DNA of 64,000 bases from Donghicola eburneus (GCF_900115865.1 NZ_FOXY01000005.1:310001-374000), one strand, 5' to 3'; counted from the first letter of the stretch, positions 10,603-18,987 are shown. The notes: generated from the sequence alone by a model not told the origin. A program made the numbers and translations.

Positions 10603-12690
10603 ATGAGCCGTCCCGAAATTCTGTTCCCGCTGTTTGGGGGGCTGGAAACCCTGAACGGGATCGGCCCCAAGACCGCCGAAGCGATGGAAAACCTGCGGAT
10701 CACCCGTCCGCGGGATCTGCTGTTTCACTTGCCCTATAGCGGGATCAGCCGTGCGCGGCGCGAGACGGTCCAAGGGGCGACAACGGGCGAAGTTGTCACC
10801 GTTGCGGCGCGCGTCTTGCGCCATACCCCGCCAACGGGCCGTGGCCGCCCGTACCGTGTGATGGTCGAGGATGCGCAGGTCAGTTTTCCCTTGGTGTTTT
10901 TCCACGCGCGGGACCGCTACTTGCAGCAAATTCTGCCAGAGGGCGAAGAGCGGATCATCTCGGGCAAGGTTGAATTTTTCGACGGCATCCCCCAGATCGC
11001 GCACCCCGATCATGTGGTTCCGATGGACGAAGAGGCGTCAATCCCGCCCTTTGAACCGACCTATGCGCTGACCTCTGGCGTGACGGCCAAGCAGGTGATT
11101 AAGGGCGTGGCCAGCGCGCTGGACATGGCGCCGGATCTGCCCGAGTGGATTGACTCGTCCTTGATGAAGCAAAAAGGCTGGCCCACATGGCGCGAGGCTT
11201 TGACCGCCGCCCATACCCCCGAAAACGGGGGGGATTTGGCAGCCGAGGCGCCAGCGCGGACGCGTCTGGCCTATGACGAATTCTTTGCGCATCAACTGAC
11301 TTTGGGGCTTGCCCGCGCGTCGCGCCGCGAAAAGCCCGGCTTGCCATCGGTTGCCACCGGCCGGCTGCAACGGCGGGTGCTGGCGGAGCTGCCGTATCGC
11401 CCGACGGGCGCCCAAGAGCGTGCCATTCGCGAAATCAGCGATGATCTGGCACGGCCCGTGCGCATGAACCGGCTCTTGCAGGGCGACGTGGGCGCAGGCA
11501 AAACTCTGGTCGCGCTGATGTCACTGCTGGTCGCGGTCGAGGCAGGCGGGCAGGGCGTGATGATGGCCCCGACCGAGATCCTCGCGCGTCAGCACATGGA
11601 GGGACTGCAGCCCTTGGCCGAAAGCGCAGGCGTGGTGATCGAGCTCCTCACGGGGCGCGACAAGGGCAAAGAGCGCAAGGCCAAGCTGGAGGCGCTGGCC
11701 AAGGGGAATATCCACATTTTGGTCGGCACTCATGCAGTCTTTCAAAAGGATGTCGAATTCCACGACCTGCGCCTTGCGGTGATCGACGAACAGCATCGAT
11801 TTGGCGTCGCGCAGCGGCTGGAGCTGGGGCGCAAGGGGCGCGCGGTCGATGTACTGGTAATGACCGCGACACCGATCCCGCGCAGCCTTGCGCTGACCCA
11901 ATTCGGGGATATGGATGTCTCGATCCTCGACGAAAAGCCGCCTGGACGCACACCGGTGAAAACCGCGCTCATCTCGAACGAGCGCATGGACGAAGTGACC
12001 GAGCATCTGCGCCACGCGATCTCGCAGGGGCGTCAGGCCTACTGGGTTTGCCCGCTTGTCGAAGAGAGCGAGGTCTCTGACCTGACCTCTGCCCAAGAGC
12101 GGTTCGAACGCCTACGTGCAGCACTCGGAGAAGGCGTGGTCGATCTGGTCCACGGCCAGATGCCCCCCGATCACAAAGACACGGCCATGGCGCGGTTCCA
12201 GTCGGGCGAGACCAAGGTGCTGGTCGCGACCACGGTGATCGAGGTTGGGGTGAACGTGCCCAATGCCTCGATCATGGTTATCGAACGGGCCGAGATTTTC
12301 GGCCTTGCGCAGCTTCACCAGTTGCGTGGACGGGTGGGGCGCGGCGCGGCGGCTTCGACGTGCCTGCTCATGTACCAACCCCCGCTGTCCGAGACCGGCC
12401 AGCGCCGCCTGACCACGTTGCGCGATACCGAGGACGGTTTTCGCATCAGTGAGGTGGATCTGCAAATGCGCGGGGCAGGTGACCTGATCGGGACCGCGCA
12501 ATCGGGCCTGCCACGATTTCGGATCGCCGATATGGAGCGACAAGCGGACTTGATGGCGACGGCCCAAACCGATGCGCGCGCGCTGCTGACGACGGACCCG
12601 CACCTGACATCTGAGCGTGGCAAGGCCGCCAGAACGCTGCTTTGGCTGATGGAGCAAGATCAGGCGATCCGTTTGATTTCAGTGGGTTAA
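10603..12690 (+). CDS. recG: ATP-dependent DNA helicase RecG
   Basis: Superfamily 2 branch-migration helicase that remodels stalled forks and Holliday junctions. 695 residues, typical. The N-terminal wedge/OB domain starts GIGPKTAEAMENL; the motor has motif I GDVGAGKTLVA, motif II in the DExH form DEQH (VIDEQHRFGV), motif III TATPIPRSLALT, motif VI QLRGRVGRG and the RecG C-terminal TLRDTEDGFRISEVDLQMRGAGD. ATG 10603 directly follows ligA. A LexA-type box and a 40-codon membrane-protein gene lie just downstream, suggesting a small DNA-repair neighbourhood. Confidence 0.98.
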   Translation: MSRPEILFPLFGGLETLNGIGPKTAEAMENLRITRPRDLLFHLPYSGISRARRETVQGATTGEVVTVAARVLRHTPPTGRGRPYRVMVEDAQVSFPLVFFHARDRYLQQILPEGEERIISGKVEFFDGIPQIAHPDHVVPMDEEASIPPFEPTYALTSGVTAKQVIKGVASALDMAPDLPEWIDSSLMKQKGWPTWREALTAAHTPENGGDLAAEAPARTRLAYDEFFAHQLTLGLARASRREKPGLPSVATGRLQRRVLAELPYRPTGAQERAIREISDDLARPVRMNRLLQGDVGAGKTLVALMSLLVAVEAGGQGVMMAPTEILARQHMEGLQPLAESAGVVIELLTGRDKGKERKAKLEALAKGNIHILVGTHAVFQKDVEFHDLRLAVIDEQHRFGVAQRLELGRKGRAVDVLVMTATPIPRSLALTQFGDMDVSILDEKPPGRTPVKTALISNERMDEVTEHLRHAISQGRQAYWVCPLVEESEVSDLTSAQERFERLRAALGEGVVDLVHGQMPPDHKDTAMARFQSGETKVLVATTVIEVGVNVPNASIMVIERAEIFGLAQLHQLRGRVGRGAAASTCLLMYQPPLSETGQRRLTTLRDTEDGFRISEVDLQMRGAGDLIGTAQSGLPRFRIADMERQADLMATAQTDARALLTTDPHLTSERGKAARTLLWLMEQDQAIRLISVG

Positions 12691-12728
12691 GCGCTTCTCT
12701 CGCGCGGTGTTCTAAAATGTTCACGTTT

Positions 12729-12743
12729 GTTCTCAAAAAGTTC
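12729..12743 (+). promoter_or_regulatory. Candidate LexA (SOS) box GTTC-N7-GTTC
   Basis: GTTC at 12729-12732 and GTTC at 12740-12743 are separated by exactly seven bases (TCAAAAA), the direct-repeat LexA site of alphaproteobacteria. Two further GTTC copies stand at 12709 and 12719 at 10-base steps, so four copies lie on one helical face. The box begins 82 bases before the start of the 40-codon gene at 12811. No -35/-10 pair is certain. Confidence 0.6.
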
Positions 12744-12810
12744 TTTACCGAATCGTTAAGCTATGAGAACAAAGAGGCAACAGGAACATTGAGCGAACGG
12801 AGCGTGCAAA

Positions 12811-12933
12811 ATGGCCCGCCAGATCAAACTGACCCTCGCGCGTAACGCAGACACTTTCATTCCCGATATGATCGGTGCGGCCTCGTTGATGGTCATGCTG
12901 GTCGGCGCGCTTCACTTGCCGATGTTCTTCTGA
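12811..12933 (+). CDS. Small membrane protein, 40 residues, possibly SOS-controlled
   Basis: A 40-residue protein that would be missed by length filters. Reasons to believe it: GGAG (12799-12802) stands 8 bases before ATG 12811, a strong terminator follows, and the product has a plausible design. The polar, positively charged N-terminus (MARQIKLTLARNADTF) is followed by one hydrophobic helix of about 20 residues (IGAASLMVMLVGALHLPMFF). It therefore looks like a single-pass inner-membrane peptide with the N-terminus in the cytoplasm. The GTTC-N7-GTTC box upstream suggests LexA control. Known precedents are SOS-induced membrane micro-proteins that block division, such as Caulobacter SidA; no sequence similarity to SidA is claimed. 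Function otherwise unknown. Confidence 0.65.
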   Translation: MARQIKLTLARNADTFIPDMIGAASLMVMLVGALHLPMFF

Positions 12934-13057
12934 CTGCCCATCCCGCGGTTCTCTGCCGACCGGACTTGCCGCCATGTCCCACTTTGCGGCCTGACTGCCC
13001 GTCTTGTTCTGCCAGCGCCTACTGGTTGAACCTTAGTCCGGTACGAACCGTCTTCTA

Positions 13058-13093
13058 CGCCGCCATCCTTGCCGGGATGTGCGGCGGTTTTTT
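13058..13093 (+). terminator. Strong rho-independent terminator after the 40-codon gene
   Basis: CGCCGC (13058-13063) pairs with GCGGCG (13081-13086). The stem extends inward through ATCC/GGAT with one bulge and is followed by six T (13088-13093). Confidence 0.85.
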
Positions 13094-13119
13094 ATGCGCA
13101 CAAGGCCCAAGGCGCTCAT

Positions 13120-13192
13120 GCTTTCACCTTTGTGAAAATACTCTCGGGGGTGAATTGGTGCCAAAGCACCAAGAGGGGGCAGACAGCCCCCT
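13120..13192 (-). repeat. Mosaic hairpin repeat, copy A
   Basis: Read on the minus strand from the iscU-like stop codon it consists of three parts. First a GGGGGC/GCCCCC hairpin (13175-13191), then a TTGGTG/CACCAA hairpin (13155-13172), then a 35-base core (13120-13154) that begins TTCACC, contains GAGTATTTT and ends GGTGAAAGC. A second copy with the same order lies at 14118-14188 in the opposite orientation. The middle hairpin differs in sequence but keeps its pairing, so structure seems to be what is kept. Probably a REP-like or transcript-end element. Confidence 0.7.
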
Positions 13193-13218
13193 TTGCGCGT
13201 TCACCAATAATCAAAAAC

Positions 13219-13671
13219 TTATACGGTCTGCGCCGCTTCGGCCTCGGCCACCGCTTCGCTCAACGCGTCCAAGGTCAGCATGATCGACGCATGACGATTC
13301 TTGTACTCTCGCGCGGGCAGCAAAGCTTCTAGCCCTTCGAACGGAGCGGACGGTGCCTCTGCGCCATCGCGCAGCATCGCCTTCAACTCGTCACGGGCTT
13401 TGTTGATCTCTGCACTCGTGCGTCCAATCGCGGCGGACCCGACCACACTGGCCGACGCTTGCCCCAAGGCGCAGGCTTTGACGTCTGCGGCGTAGCGGCT
13501 GACTTTCCCGTCCTCGACATCCACATCCACGGTGACGGTGGATCCGCAAAGGGGCGAGCGCTTCTTGACGCTGGCCTGAGGCGCGTCGAGCCGGCCTGTA
13601 TGGGGAATCTCGGCAGCCAGCGCGAGAATACGCTGGGAATAGAGCTTCATCAGGTCGTTCTCGTTCGACAT
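13219..13671 (-). CDS. IscU/SufU-like iron-sulfur scaffold protein
   Basis: A 150-residue NifU N-terminal-domain protein, a fold on which Fe-S clusters are assembled. Two ligand cysteines are recognisable, SPLCGS and KACALGQA, with the following SASVVGSAAIGRT matching the family helix. The third ligand position, normally Cys in R(I/V)xCAxL, appears to read His in KNRHASIML. ATG 13671 has GGAGG 4 bases upstream; the open frame runs on to 13884 but the extra part is unlike the family. It is divergent from hisI with 77 bases between. Its role in general Fe-S assembly is uncertain because of the missing Cys and the lack of isc or suf neighbours. Confidence 0.85.
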   Translation of the reverse strand: MSNENDLMKLYSQRILALAAEIPHTGRLDAPQASVKKRSPLCGSTVTVDVDVEDGKVSRYAADVKACALGQASASVVGSAAIGRTSAEINKARDELKAMLRDGAEAPSAPFEGLEALLPAREYKNRHASIMLTLDALSEAVAEAEAAQTV

Positions 13672-13748
13672 GCGTCCTCCGAGGCTTTCTCTTGGGGTCA
13701 GTTCCGCATAGATAGGCCTTGCACGACCGAAGCAAAAGGATTTTCCAC

Positions 13749-14117
13749 ATGACCTCCGCGGCATTTGATCCGGCAAGTTTGAAATACGACGACAAGGGGT
13801 TGATCCCCGCCATCGCGCAGGATGCCGAGACCCATGAAGTTTTAATGATGGCATGGATGAATGCGGAGTGTGTCGCCAAGACACTGGATACCGGCAAAGT
13901 GACCTACTGGTCGCGGTCCCGTCAGGCGTTCTGGGTCAAGGGCGAGACCAGCGGGCATCTGCAGACGTTGATCGATCTCCGGTATGACTGCGATCAGGAC
14001 TGCATTCTGGTAATGGTGCATCAGGAAGGGCCGGCGTGTCACACCAATCGTCGCAGCTGTTTCTACACAGCGGTGCGTGAGGGCGAGACTGTCGAGCTGA
14101 TGGAGCCGATGGTTTAA
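13749..14117 (+). CDS. hisI: Phosphoribosyl-AMP cyclohydrolase HisI
   Basis: Third step of histidine biosynthesis: opens the adenine ring of phosphoribosyl-AMP, a zinc/magnesium enzyme. 122 residues, the monofunctional (not HisIE) length. Visible: VLMMAWMNAE, VTYWSRSRQAFWVKGETSGH, the metal-site block DLRYDCDQDCILVMV, and QEGPACHTNRRSCFY with the zinc Cys. ATG 13749 follows AAGGA by 8 bases. It is not in a his operon; it stands between the iscU-like gene and gluQ, followed by the second mosaic repeat. Confidence 0.97.
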   Translation: MTSAAFDPASLKYDDKGLIPAIAQDAETHEVLMMAWMNAECVAKTLDTGKVTYWSRSRQAFWVKGETSGHLQTLIDLRYDCDQDCILVMVHQEGPACHTNRRSCFYTAVREGETVELMEPMV

Positions 14118-14188
14118 GGGGGCGCTGCCCCCTCCGGTGCGGCGGCGCCGCACCTTCACCCCGGGAGTATTTTTACAAAGGTGAAAGC
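14118..14188 (+). repeat. Mosaic hairpin repeat, copy B
   Basis: Begins at the hisI stop codon with GGGGGC-GCT-GCCCCC (14118-14132). Then comes GGTGCGGC-GGC-GCCGCACC (14136-14154), then the core from TTCACCCCGGGAG to GGTGAAAGC (14155-14188). Same parts and order as copy A at 13120-13192 but inverted. The right end runs into the convergent gluQ gene and supplies its last five codons and stop. Confidence 0.7.
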
Positions 14189-15039
14189 AGAGGCGTGCCG
14201 ATGAGGTCGGCGACGTCTTTCGGTGTTTTGCCTTCGGCGCGGTAGAGGGCGATGGCGCGGGCGTCATCACGTTTGGCAAGGCGTTTGCCTTGGTCGTCGC
14301 GGATCAGGTCGTGGTGGTGGTAGGTCGGAACCGGTTTGTTCAAGAGGGCCTGTAGGATCACGTGGATCTGGGTGGCCTCGAACAGGTCGGAGCCCCGAGT
14401 GACGTGGGTGATGCCTTGGTCCGAGTCGTCGATGACGACTGACAGATGATAGGACGTGCCCATGTCACGGCGGGCGAGGACAATGTCGCCGAGGGTTTGA
14501 TGGGCTTTGCTCAGATCAACGATGTGGGTGCCCGTGTGGACGGGGCCGATTTCGGTGAAGGTCAGAGTTTCGGTGCCGATGATCGCGAAGGCCTTGGCCA
14601 TGTCGAGGCGCAGGGTTTCGCCATCGGGCATCTGATCCGGTTTTGGTTTGGTGCGGCAGGTGCCCGGATAGATCAGGCCGTCGGGACCGTGAGTGGGAGC
14701 GCCCTCTTGGGGGGCTGACATCGCGGCCTCAATGTCTCGGCGTTTGCAGGTGCAGGGATAGAGCAGGTCCATGTCCCACAGGGTTTGCAACGCGGCGCGG
14801 TAGGCGGGCATGCGATCTGACTGGCGCATGACGGGCGTGGGCCATGTGAGGCCGAGCCATGTCAGGTCGTCGTAGATTTGCGCCTCCCACTCGGGGCGGG
14901 CGCGGGTTTGGTCAATGTCTTCGATCCGCAGTAGGAACTCGCCGCCAAGCGATTGGGCGAAATGCGCCGCCGTCAGGGCAGAAAAGGCGTGCCCCAGATG
15001 GAGGGGCCCTGTGGGCGACGGCGCAAATCGTGTTCGCAT
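14173..15039 (-). CDS. gluQ: Glutamyl-Q tRNA(Asp) synthetase
   Basis: Charges glutamate onto the queuosine base of tRNA-Asp. It is a GluRS catalytic-domain homologue without the anticodon-binding domain. 288 residues, as expected. Visible: RFAPSPTGPLHLGHAFSA (HIGH-type motif HLGH), LLRIEDIDQTR, a zinc-type cluster CTCKRRDIEA with CRT further on, and RLAKRDDA in the KMSKS position. ATG 15039 overlaps the TAA of trmFO (TAATG), so translation is likely coupled; in-frame ATGs at 15060 and 15069 are alternatives without better ribosome sites. The final codons lie inside repeat copy B. Confidence 0.93.
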   Translation of the reverse strand: MRTRFAPSPTGPLHLGHAFSALTAAHFAQSLGGEFLLRIEDIDQTRARPEWEAQIYDDLTWLGLTWPTPVMRQSDRMPAYRAALQTLWDMDLLYPCTCKRRDIEAAMSAPQEGAPTHGPDGLIYPGTCRTKPKPDQMPDGETLRLDMAKAFAIIGTETLTFTEIGPVHTGTHIVDLSKAHQTLGDIVLARRDMGTSYHLSVVIDDSDQGITHVTRGSDLFEATQIHVILQALLNKPVPTYHHHDLIRDDQGKRLAKRDDARAIALYRAEGKTPKDVADLIGTPLLSPL

Positions 15040-16382
15040 TAGCTTTGGCTGGTAAGCCATTGTTGCCAAATCTCTTTGGCGCGGTCGGTGTAACCTTTAT
15101 ACCGGACTTTACGGCCCTTGCGGCCACCGCGCACGTCTTCGAGCGGCTGGAAAAGGCCGAAGTTCACGTTCATCGGCTGGAAGGTTTTCGCATCCGCGCC
15201 GCCGGTGATGTGGTTCACCAAGCTACCCATCGCGGTTTCCAGCGGGACTTCGGGGATGTCCTGACCGAGGATCTCGGCGGCGGCGAAACGGCCGGCCAGC
15301 AGACCCATCGCTGCGGATTCAACATAGCCTTCGACGCCGGTGATCTGTCCTGCGAAGCGCACATTCGGGCGCGACTTCATCCGCAGGCGACTGTCCAGCA
15401 GCGTGGGCGAGTTGATAAAGGTGTTCCGGTGGATGCCGCCAAGGCGGGCAAAGCTGGCGTTCTCCAAACCGGGGATCATGCGGAAGACCTCGGTCTGCGC
15501 GCCGTATTTCATCTTGGTCTGAAAGCCGACGATGTTGAACAGCGTGCCCAAGGCATTGTCGCGGCGCAGCTGGACAACGGCGTAGGCTTTTTCTTCGGGC
15601 TTGTGCGGGTTGGTCAGGCCGACGGGCTTCATGGGGCCGTGGCGCAAGGTTTCGCGGCCACGTTCTGCCATCACCTCGATCGGCAGGCAGCCGTCGAAGT
15701 AACCAGCGGTTTCGCCATCGTGAAATTCGGTTTTGTCGGCGGCCAGAAGCGCGTCGATAAAGGCCTCGTACTGCTCTTTGTTCATGGGGCAGTTGAGGTA
15801 GGCGGTGCGCTCTTCTTCGGTCTCGCCCTTGTCATAGCGGGACTGCATCCACGCTTGGGACATATCGATGCTGTCCGCATAGACGATGGGCGCGATAGCA
15901 TCGAAGAAGGCCAGATGGTCCTGCGCAGTCGCGTCCTGAATAGATTTACCAAGCGCGGTGCTGGTCAGGGGCCCGGTGGCGATAATCCAATTTCCCTCGG
16001 TCGGGAGCTCCGTGATCTCTTCTTCGGAGACGCTGACATTGGGCAGGGCGCGCAGGGTTTGCGTGACCGTCTCGGCAAAGGGATCGCGGTCCACGGCCAG
16101 TGCGCCCCCCGCTGGGATGCGGTGCTTGTCGGCGGTGGTCATGATGATCCCGTTCGCCGCGCGCATTTCCCAATGCAGCAGGCCCACGGCGTTCTGTTCG
16201 TCATCGTCTGAACGGAAGGAGTTCGAGCACACCATCTCGGCCAGATTGCCGGTCTGATGGGCAAAGGTTTCGACCTTGGGGCGCATCTCGTGGATGACCA
16301 CGTCAACGCCCATGTTCGCGGCCTGCCAGGCGGCCTCGGAGCCGGCCATTCCGCCGCCGATGATATGCAATGTCTTGTCCAT
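15039..16382 (-). CDS. trmFO: Folate-dependent tRNA m5U54 methyltransferase TrmFO
   Basis: FAD enzyme that methylates U54 of tRNA using methylenetetrahydrofolate. 447 residues, normal. The N-terminus [21 protein letters not shown] is the FAD-binding Rossmann motif, followed by EMRP and the TrmFO/GidA signature [15 protein letters not shown]. The C-terminal part contains [23 protein letters not shown] 16382 begins exactly at the family start; the frame extends upstream without similarity. gluQ overlaps its stop by one base, so both tRNA-modifying enzymes form one unit. Confidence 0.97.
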   Translation of the reverse strand: MDKTLHIIGGGMAGSEAAWQAANMGVDVVIHEMRPKVETFAHQTGNLAEMVCSNSFRSDDDEQNAVGLLHWEMRAANGIIMTTADKHRIPAGGALAVDRDPFAETVTQTLRALPNVSVSEEEITELPTEGNWIIATGPLTSTALGKSIQDATAQDHLAFFDAIAPIVYADSIDMSQAWMQSRYDKGETEEERTAYLNCPMNKEQYEAFIDALLAADKTEFHDGETAGYFDGCLPIEVMAERGRETLRHGPMKPVGLTNPHKPEEKAYAVVQLRRDNALGTLFNIVGFQTKMKYGAQTEVFRMIPGLENASFARLGGIHRNTFINSPTLLDSRLRMKSRPNVRFAGQITGVEGYVESAAMGLLAGRFAAAEILGQDIPEVPLETAMGSLVNHITGGADAKTFQPMNVNFGLFQPLEDVRGGRKGRKVRYKGYTDRAKEIWQQWLTSQS

Positions 16383-16518
16383 GACGCGCGATCTAGGGCT
16401 TTCGCGCGCGTTTGGAAAGGGGAAAGGCGGATCGGAAAATGCCCGAACGTCACTTCTAGCAGGGCTTGCTGTTTGGGTTTCGCGCGCCATTGTGGGATGC
16501 GCAAGACGGGAGGGGCAT

Positions 16519-16941
16519 ATGGAACTGAAGATGGATGTGGCCGAGTTGGAGGCCTTTCTGGCGCGAGACTTTCCGCAGGTGGGCGACATGTTCACCATTC
16601 TGGAGGTCGGCGCAGGCACGCTGAAGGTGCGCTTGAACGTCAAAGAAGAGCATCTACGGCCCGGTGGCACGGTGTCTGGACCCACCATGTTCGCGCTGGC
16701 GGATGTGGGTATCTATCTGGCGGTTCTAGCGGTGATCGGGCCGGTCGGCCTTGCTGTGACGACCAACTGTTCGATTGATTTCATGCGCAAACCGGTGGCG
16801 GGTGTCGATCTGGTGGCGGAATGCCGCATTTTGAAGCTGGGGCGCGTCTTGGCGGTGGGTGACGTTCTGATCTATTCCGAAGGAGATGCGCGGCCCGTGG
16901 CGCGGGCGAGCATGACCTATTCCATCCCGCCAAGTGGCTGA
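16519..16941 (+). CDS. PaaI-type hotdog-fold thioesterase
   Basis: A 140-residue hotdog-fold protein of the PaaI/YbgC-like thioesterase group. The motif [25 protein letters not shown] carries the usual G-x-x-(S/A)-G...D of the helix that holds the catalytic acidic residue, and [12 protein letters not shown] is the central strand region. It probably hydrolyses an acyl-CoA; the substrate cannot be read from the sequence. GGGAGGGG ends about 5 bases before ATG 16519, which supports this start over the longer frame. Divergent from trmFO. Confidence 0.88.
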   Translation: MELKMDVAELEAFLARDFPQVGDMFTILEVGAGTLKVRLNVKEEHLRPGGTVSGPTMFALADVGIYLAVLAVIGPVGLAVTTNCSIDFMRKPVAGVDLVAECRILKLGRVLAVGDVLIYSEGDARPVARASMTYSIPPSG

Positions 16942-17060
16942 ACATTGGATTTTGAGTATTTGGCGCAAAAGAAGCCCGAGGATGGCGTGAAAATGTGGGG
17001 TATTTTAATACCTATTTTATAAGTCATTGTTCTGGCATGGTTTTGATCGCTTAAGTGCGC

Positions 17061-17166
17061 TTGACTGGGGTTCGAAGGGCTGTATAAGACGCCAATCCGA
17101 ATTCGGGTGAGGCTGCGGCCGCACTCGGCTCGAACTTAATTGAATGAAACCCAGGATATCCTGACC
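17061..17166 (+). promoter_or_regulatory. Promoter and leader of rplM-rpsI
   Basis: TTGACT at 17061-17066 and TATAAG at 17083-17088, spaced 16 bases, form a good housekeeping promoter. The leader of about 70 bases contains TGCGGCCGCA, a self-complementary core at about 17112-17121, flanked by TTCG and CGAA that can extend the stem imperfectly. Such leaders often serve autogenous control by a ribosomal protein, but no known motif is recognised. Confidence 0.55.
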
Positions 17167-17631
17167 ATGAAAACCTTCTCTGCAAAGCCTGCAGACATCG
17201 AGAAGAAATGGATCCTGATCGACGCTGAAGGCGTCGTTCTGGGCCGTCTTGCGTCGATCGTCGCAATGCGTCTGCGCGGCAAGCACAAGCCGTCCTTCAC
17301 GCCTCACATGGATTGCGGTGACAACGTCATCATCATCAATGCTGAGAAAATCCAGATGACCGGCAAGAAGCGCGAAGAGCGTTTCTACTGGCACACTGGC
17401 CACCCCGGCGGCATCAAGTCGCGCACCAAGCAGGAAATCCTGGACGGCGCGCACCCCGAGCGTGTGGTTCAGAAAGCTGTTCAGCGTATGCTGCCCGGCA
17501 ACCGTCTGTCGCGCCAGCTGATGACCAACCTGCGCGTTTACGCGGGTACTGAACACCCCCACGAAGCTCAGGCACCTGAAGTCGTTGACGTCAAAGTGCT
17601 GAACTCCAAGAACACGAGGACTGCGAAATAA
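17167..17631 (+). CDS. rplM: 50S ribosomal protein L13
   Basis: 154-residue component of the large ribosomal subunit, early assembly protein. Recognisable: [17 protein letters not shown], the LRGKHKP motif, [23 protein letters not shown] and the C-terminal [17 protein letters not shown] 17167 is the family start; a TTG nine codons upstream is in frame but not needed. The stop overlaps the start of rpsI by one base (TAATG), the usual L13-S9 pair. Confidence 0.98.
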   Translation: MKTFSAKPADIEKKWILIDAEGVVLGRLASIVAMRLRGKHKPSFTPHMDCGDNVIIINAEKIQMTGKKREERFYWHTGHPGGIKSRTKQEILDGAHPERVVQKAVQRMLPGNRLSRQLMTNLRVYAGTEHPHEAQAPEVVDVKVLNSKNTRTAK

Positions 17632-18116
17632 TGGCCGATCAAGTCAACTCGCTCGAAGAACTCGGCGCCGTTGCAGGTGACGTCGCAGCAATCGAGATCG
17701 ACGCACCCCGTGAGCCCGTCCGTGACGAGCTGGGTCGTTCCTACGCCACCGGCAAGCGTAAAGACGCTGTTGCCCGTGTTTGGATCAAGCCCGGTTCCGG
17801 TAAGGTTACCGTCAACGGTCGTGAGCTGAACGTATACTTCGCTCGTCCCGTTCTGCAGATGATCCTGCGCCAGCCTTTCGAGGTTGCCGGCGTTGAAGAT
17901 CAGTTCGACGTTTACGCCACCGTCAAAGGCGGCGGTCTGTCGGGCCAAGCTGGTGCGGTCAAGCACGGCATCTCCAAAGCTCTGCAGCTGTACGATCCCT
18001 CGCTGCGTGGCGCTCTGAAAGCCGCTGGCTTCCTGACCCGCGACAGCCGCGTTGTTGAGCGTAAGAAGTTCGGCCGTCGTAAGGCGCGTCGTAGCTTCCA
18101 GTTCTCGAAGCGCTAA
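17631..18116 (+). CDS. rpsI: 30S ribosomal protein S9
   Basis: 161 residues with an acidic N-terminal extension of about 35 residues before the conserved core [14 protein letters not shown]. The core includes [32 protein letters not shown] and the basic tail [16 protein letters not shown], which reaches the tRNA in the P site. The extension is common in alphaproteobacteria. Cotranslated with rplM; a terminator follows. Confidence 0.98.
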   Translation: MADQVNSLEELGAVAGDVAAIEIDAPREPVRDELGRSYATGKRKDAVARVWIKPGSGKVTVNGRELNVYFARPVLQMILRQPFEVAGVEDQFDVYATVKGGGLSGQAGAVKHGISKALQLYDPSLRGALKAAGFLTRDSRVVERKKFGRRKARRSFQFSKR

Positions 18117-18147
18117 TTTTCGCTCTTCGGACGACACAAGATTTTGG

Positions 18148-18178
18148 CAAGCGCATGTGGAAACATGCGCTTGTTTTC
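18148..18178 (+). terminator. Terminator of rplM-rpsI
   Basis: An 11-base perfect stem, CAAGCGCATGT (18148-18158) with ACATGCGCTTG (18163-18173), closes the loop GGAA and is followed by TTTT. Confidence 0.92.
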
Positions 18179-18596
18179 GTTTTGAGGTGGCTTCGATACC
18201 GGATCGTTGGTGGCCTCGACGAGCGCGGTGGCGGCAAATGCCACTGAGAAGCGCGAGGAGGCGCAGGAAGCGTTTCTTGTATGCATTTCTGGCTGGCCTC
18301 CGGGGTGTTTGTGCGGGCTGAGAGCCGTCTATTCTACGCTCACAAGTCCGTTGAGGCAGCAGGCGCCTGCTGCCCTCTGCTCGGCCACATCGAGGCTGTG
18401 AGGCGGCGTTGGATCAGCCTGCGCACGGGGCGGTTGGACCCACTAAGATCAATCCGAGATTTCTATGAAGATGGGGAAGCGAGACCACATTCTGCAGCGC
18501 TTGAGGGCTTTGCAATTATCGGCGCGCACTGACATGTAAGCGCAAATTGCATTGCAAATATGGCAATCGGGTGTCCCCACGCCAACTCTCATATCG
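18179..18596. other. Region without a recognisable gene
   Basis: About 420 bases between two terminators. No frame has a ribosome site and family-like sequence. A perfect 20-base palindrome, GGCAGCAGGC followed by its complement, stands at 18355-18374 without a T-run. It could be an operator, a recombination site or a relic. Confidence 0.4.
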
Positions 18597-18634
18597 CAAT
18601 AAAAAAGGTGCTCTCTGGCAGACGAGAGCACCTT
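18597..18634 (-). terminator. Terminator of the winged-helix gene
   Basis: On the minus strand, AAGGTGCTCTC (complement of 18624-18634) pairs with GAGAGCACCTT (complement of 18605-18615) across an 8-base loop. It is followed by a T-rich tract (the A-run at 18597-18606 on the plus strand). Confidence 0.88.
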
Positions 18635-18687
18635 GATAGCATCTGCATTCTGGGCCAAATGCGCCCTGCAGGGCTGGCCGTGCGCCG

Positions 18688-18987
18688 TTAGTGGGCGGTG
18701 GCCAGACGGTAAAGACCGGTCTTGCGCTGGGGGGCGTGTTCGATAAAGCCCTGATCCAGAAGGCGCTTGAGCGTACGGTGGTAAGTCGCATGCTTCATGG
18801 CGCGTACGGTATTGTGCGACCGGATGGATTCCGAATGCACATCGCACTCGGCCTTGGACTCGGCGAGCATGTGAAAGGCGTAGAGAATGTCCTTCTCGTT
18901 TTGGGACATATCATCCAAACCCATGTCTTGCTCGAGTTGGTAAAGAAGTTCGCGCATCGCTGCGAGCTGCTTGTATCCACTATGCAT
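18688..18987 (-). CDS. Small winged-helix DNA-binding protein (MarR-like)
   Basis: A 99-residue regulator. The central part EKDILYAFHMLAESKAECDVHSESIRSHNTV followed by MKHATYHRTLKRLLDQGFIEHAPQRKTGLYRL reads as a winged helix: helix-turn-helix, recognition helix around HATYHRTLKRLL, and a wing around RKTGLYRL. It lacks the long dimerisation helices of full MarR proteins. It is a single-gene unit with its own terminator and AT-rich DNA upstream. The signal and targets are unknown; the start ATG 18987 has only a weak AAGGG upstream. Confidence 0.7.
   Translation of the reverse strand: MHSGYKQLAAMRELLYQLEQDMGLDDMSQNEKDILYAFHMLAESKAECDVHSESIRSHNTVRAMKHATYHRTLKRLLDQGFIEHAPQRKTGLYRLATAH

Noticed and set aside
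12642-12845. 67-codon frame overlapping the LexA-type box and the 40-codon gene
   Set aside because: It begins inside recG, has no ribosome site, and its frame conflicts with the well-placed start at 12811.
14859-16211. 450-codon frame antisense to trmFO
   Set aside because: TrmFO is unmistakable on the other strand and its codon structure explains the open antisense frame.
16949-16980. Third copy of the mosaic hairpin repeat after the thioesterase gene
   Set aside because: Shares GAGTATTT and a following A-rich part, but neither hairpin is present.
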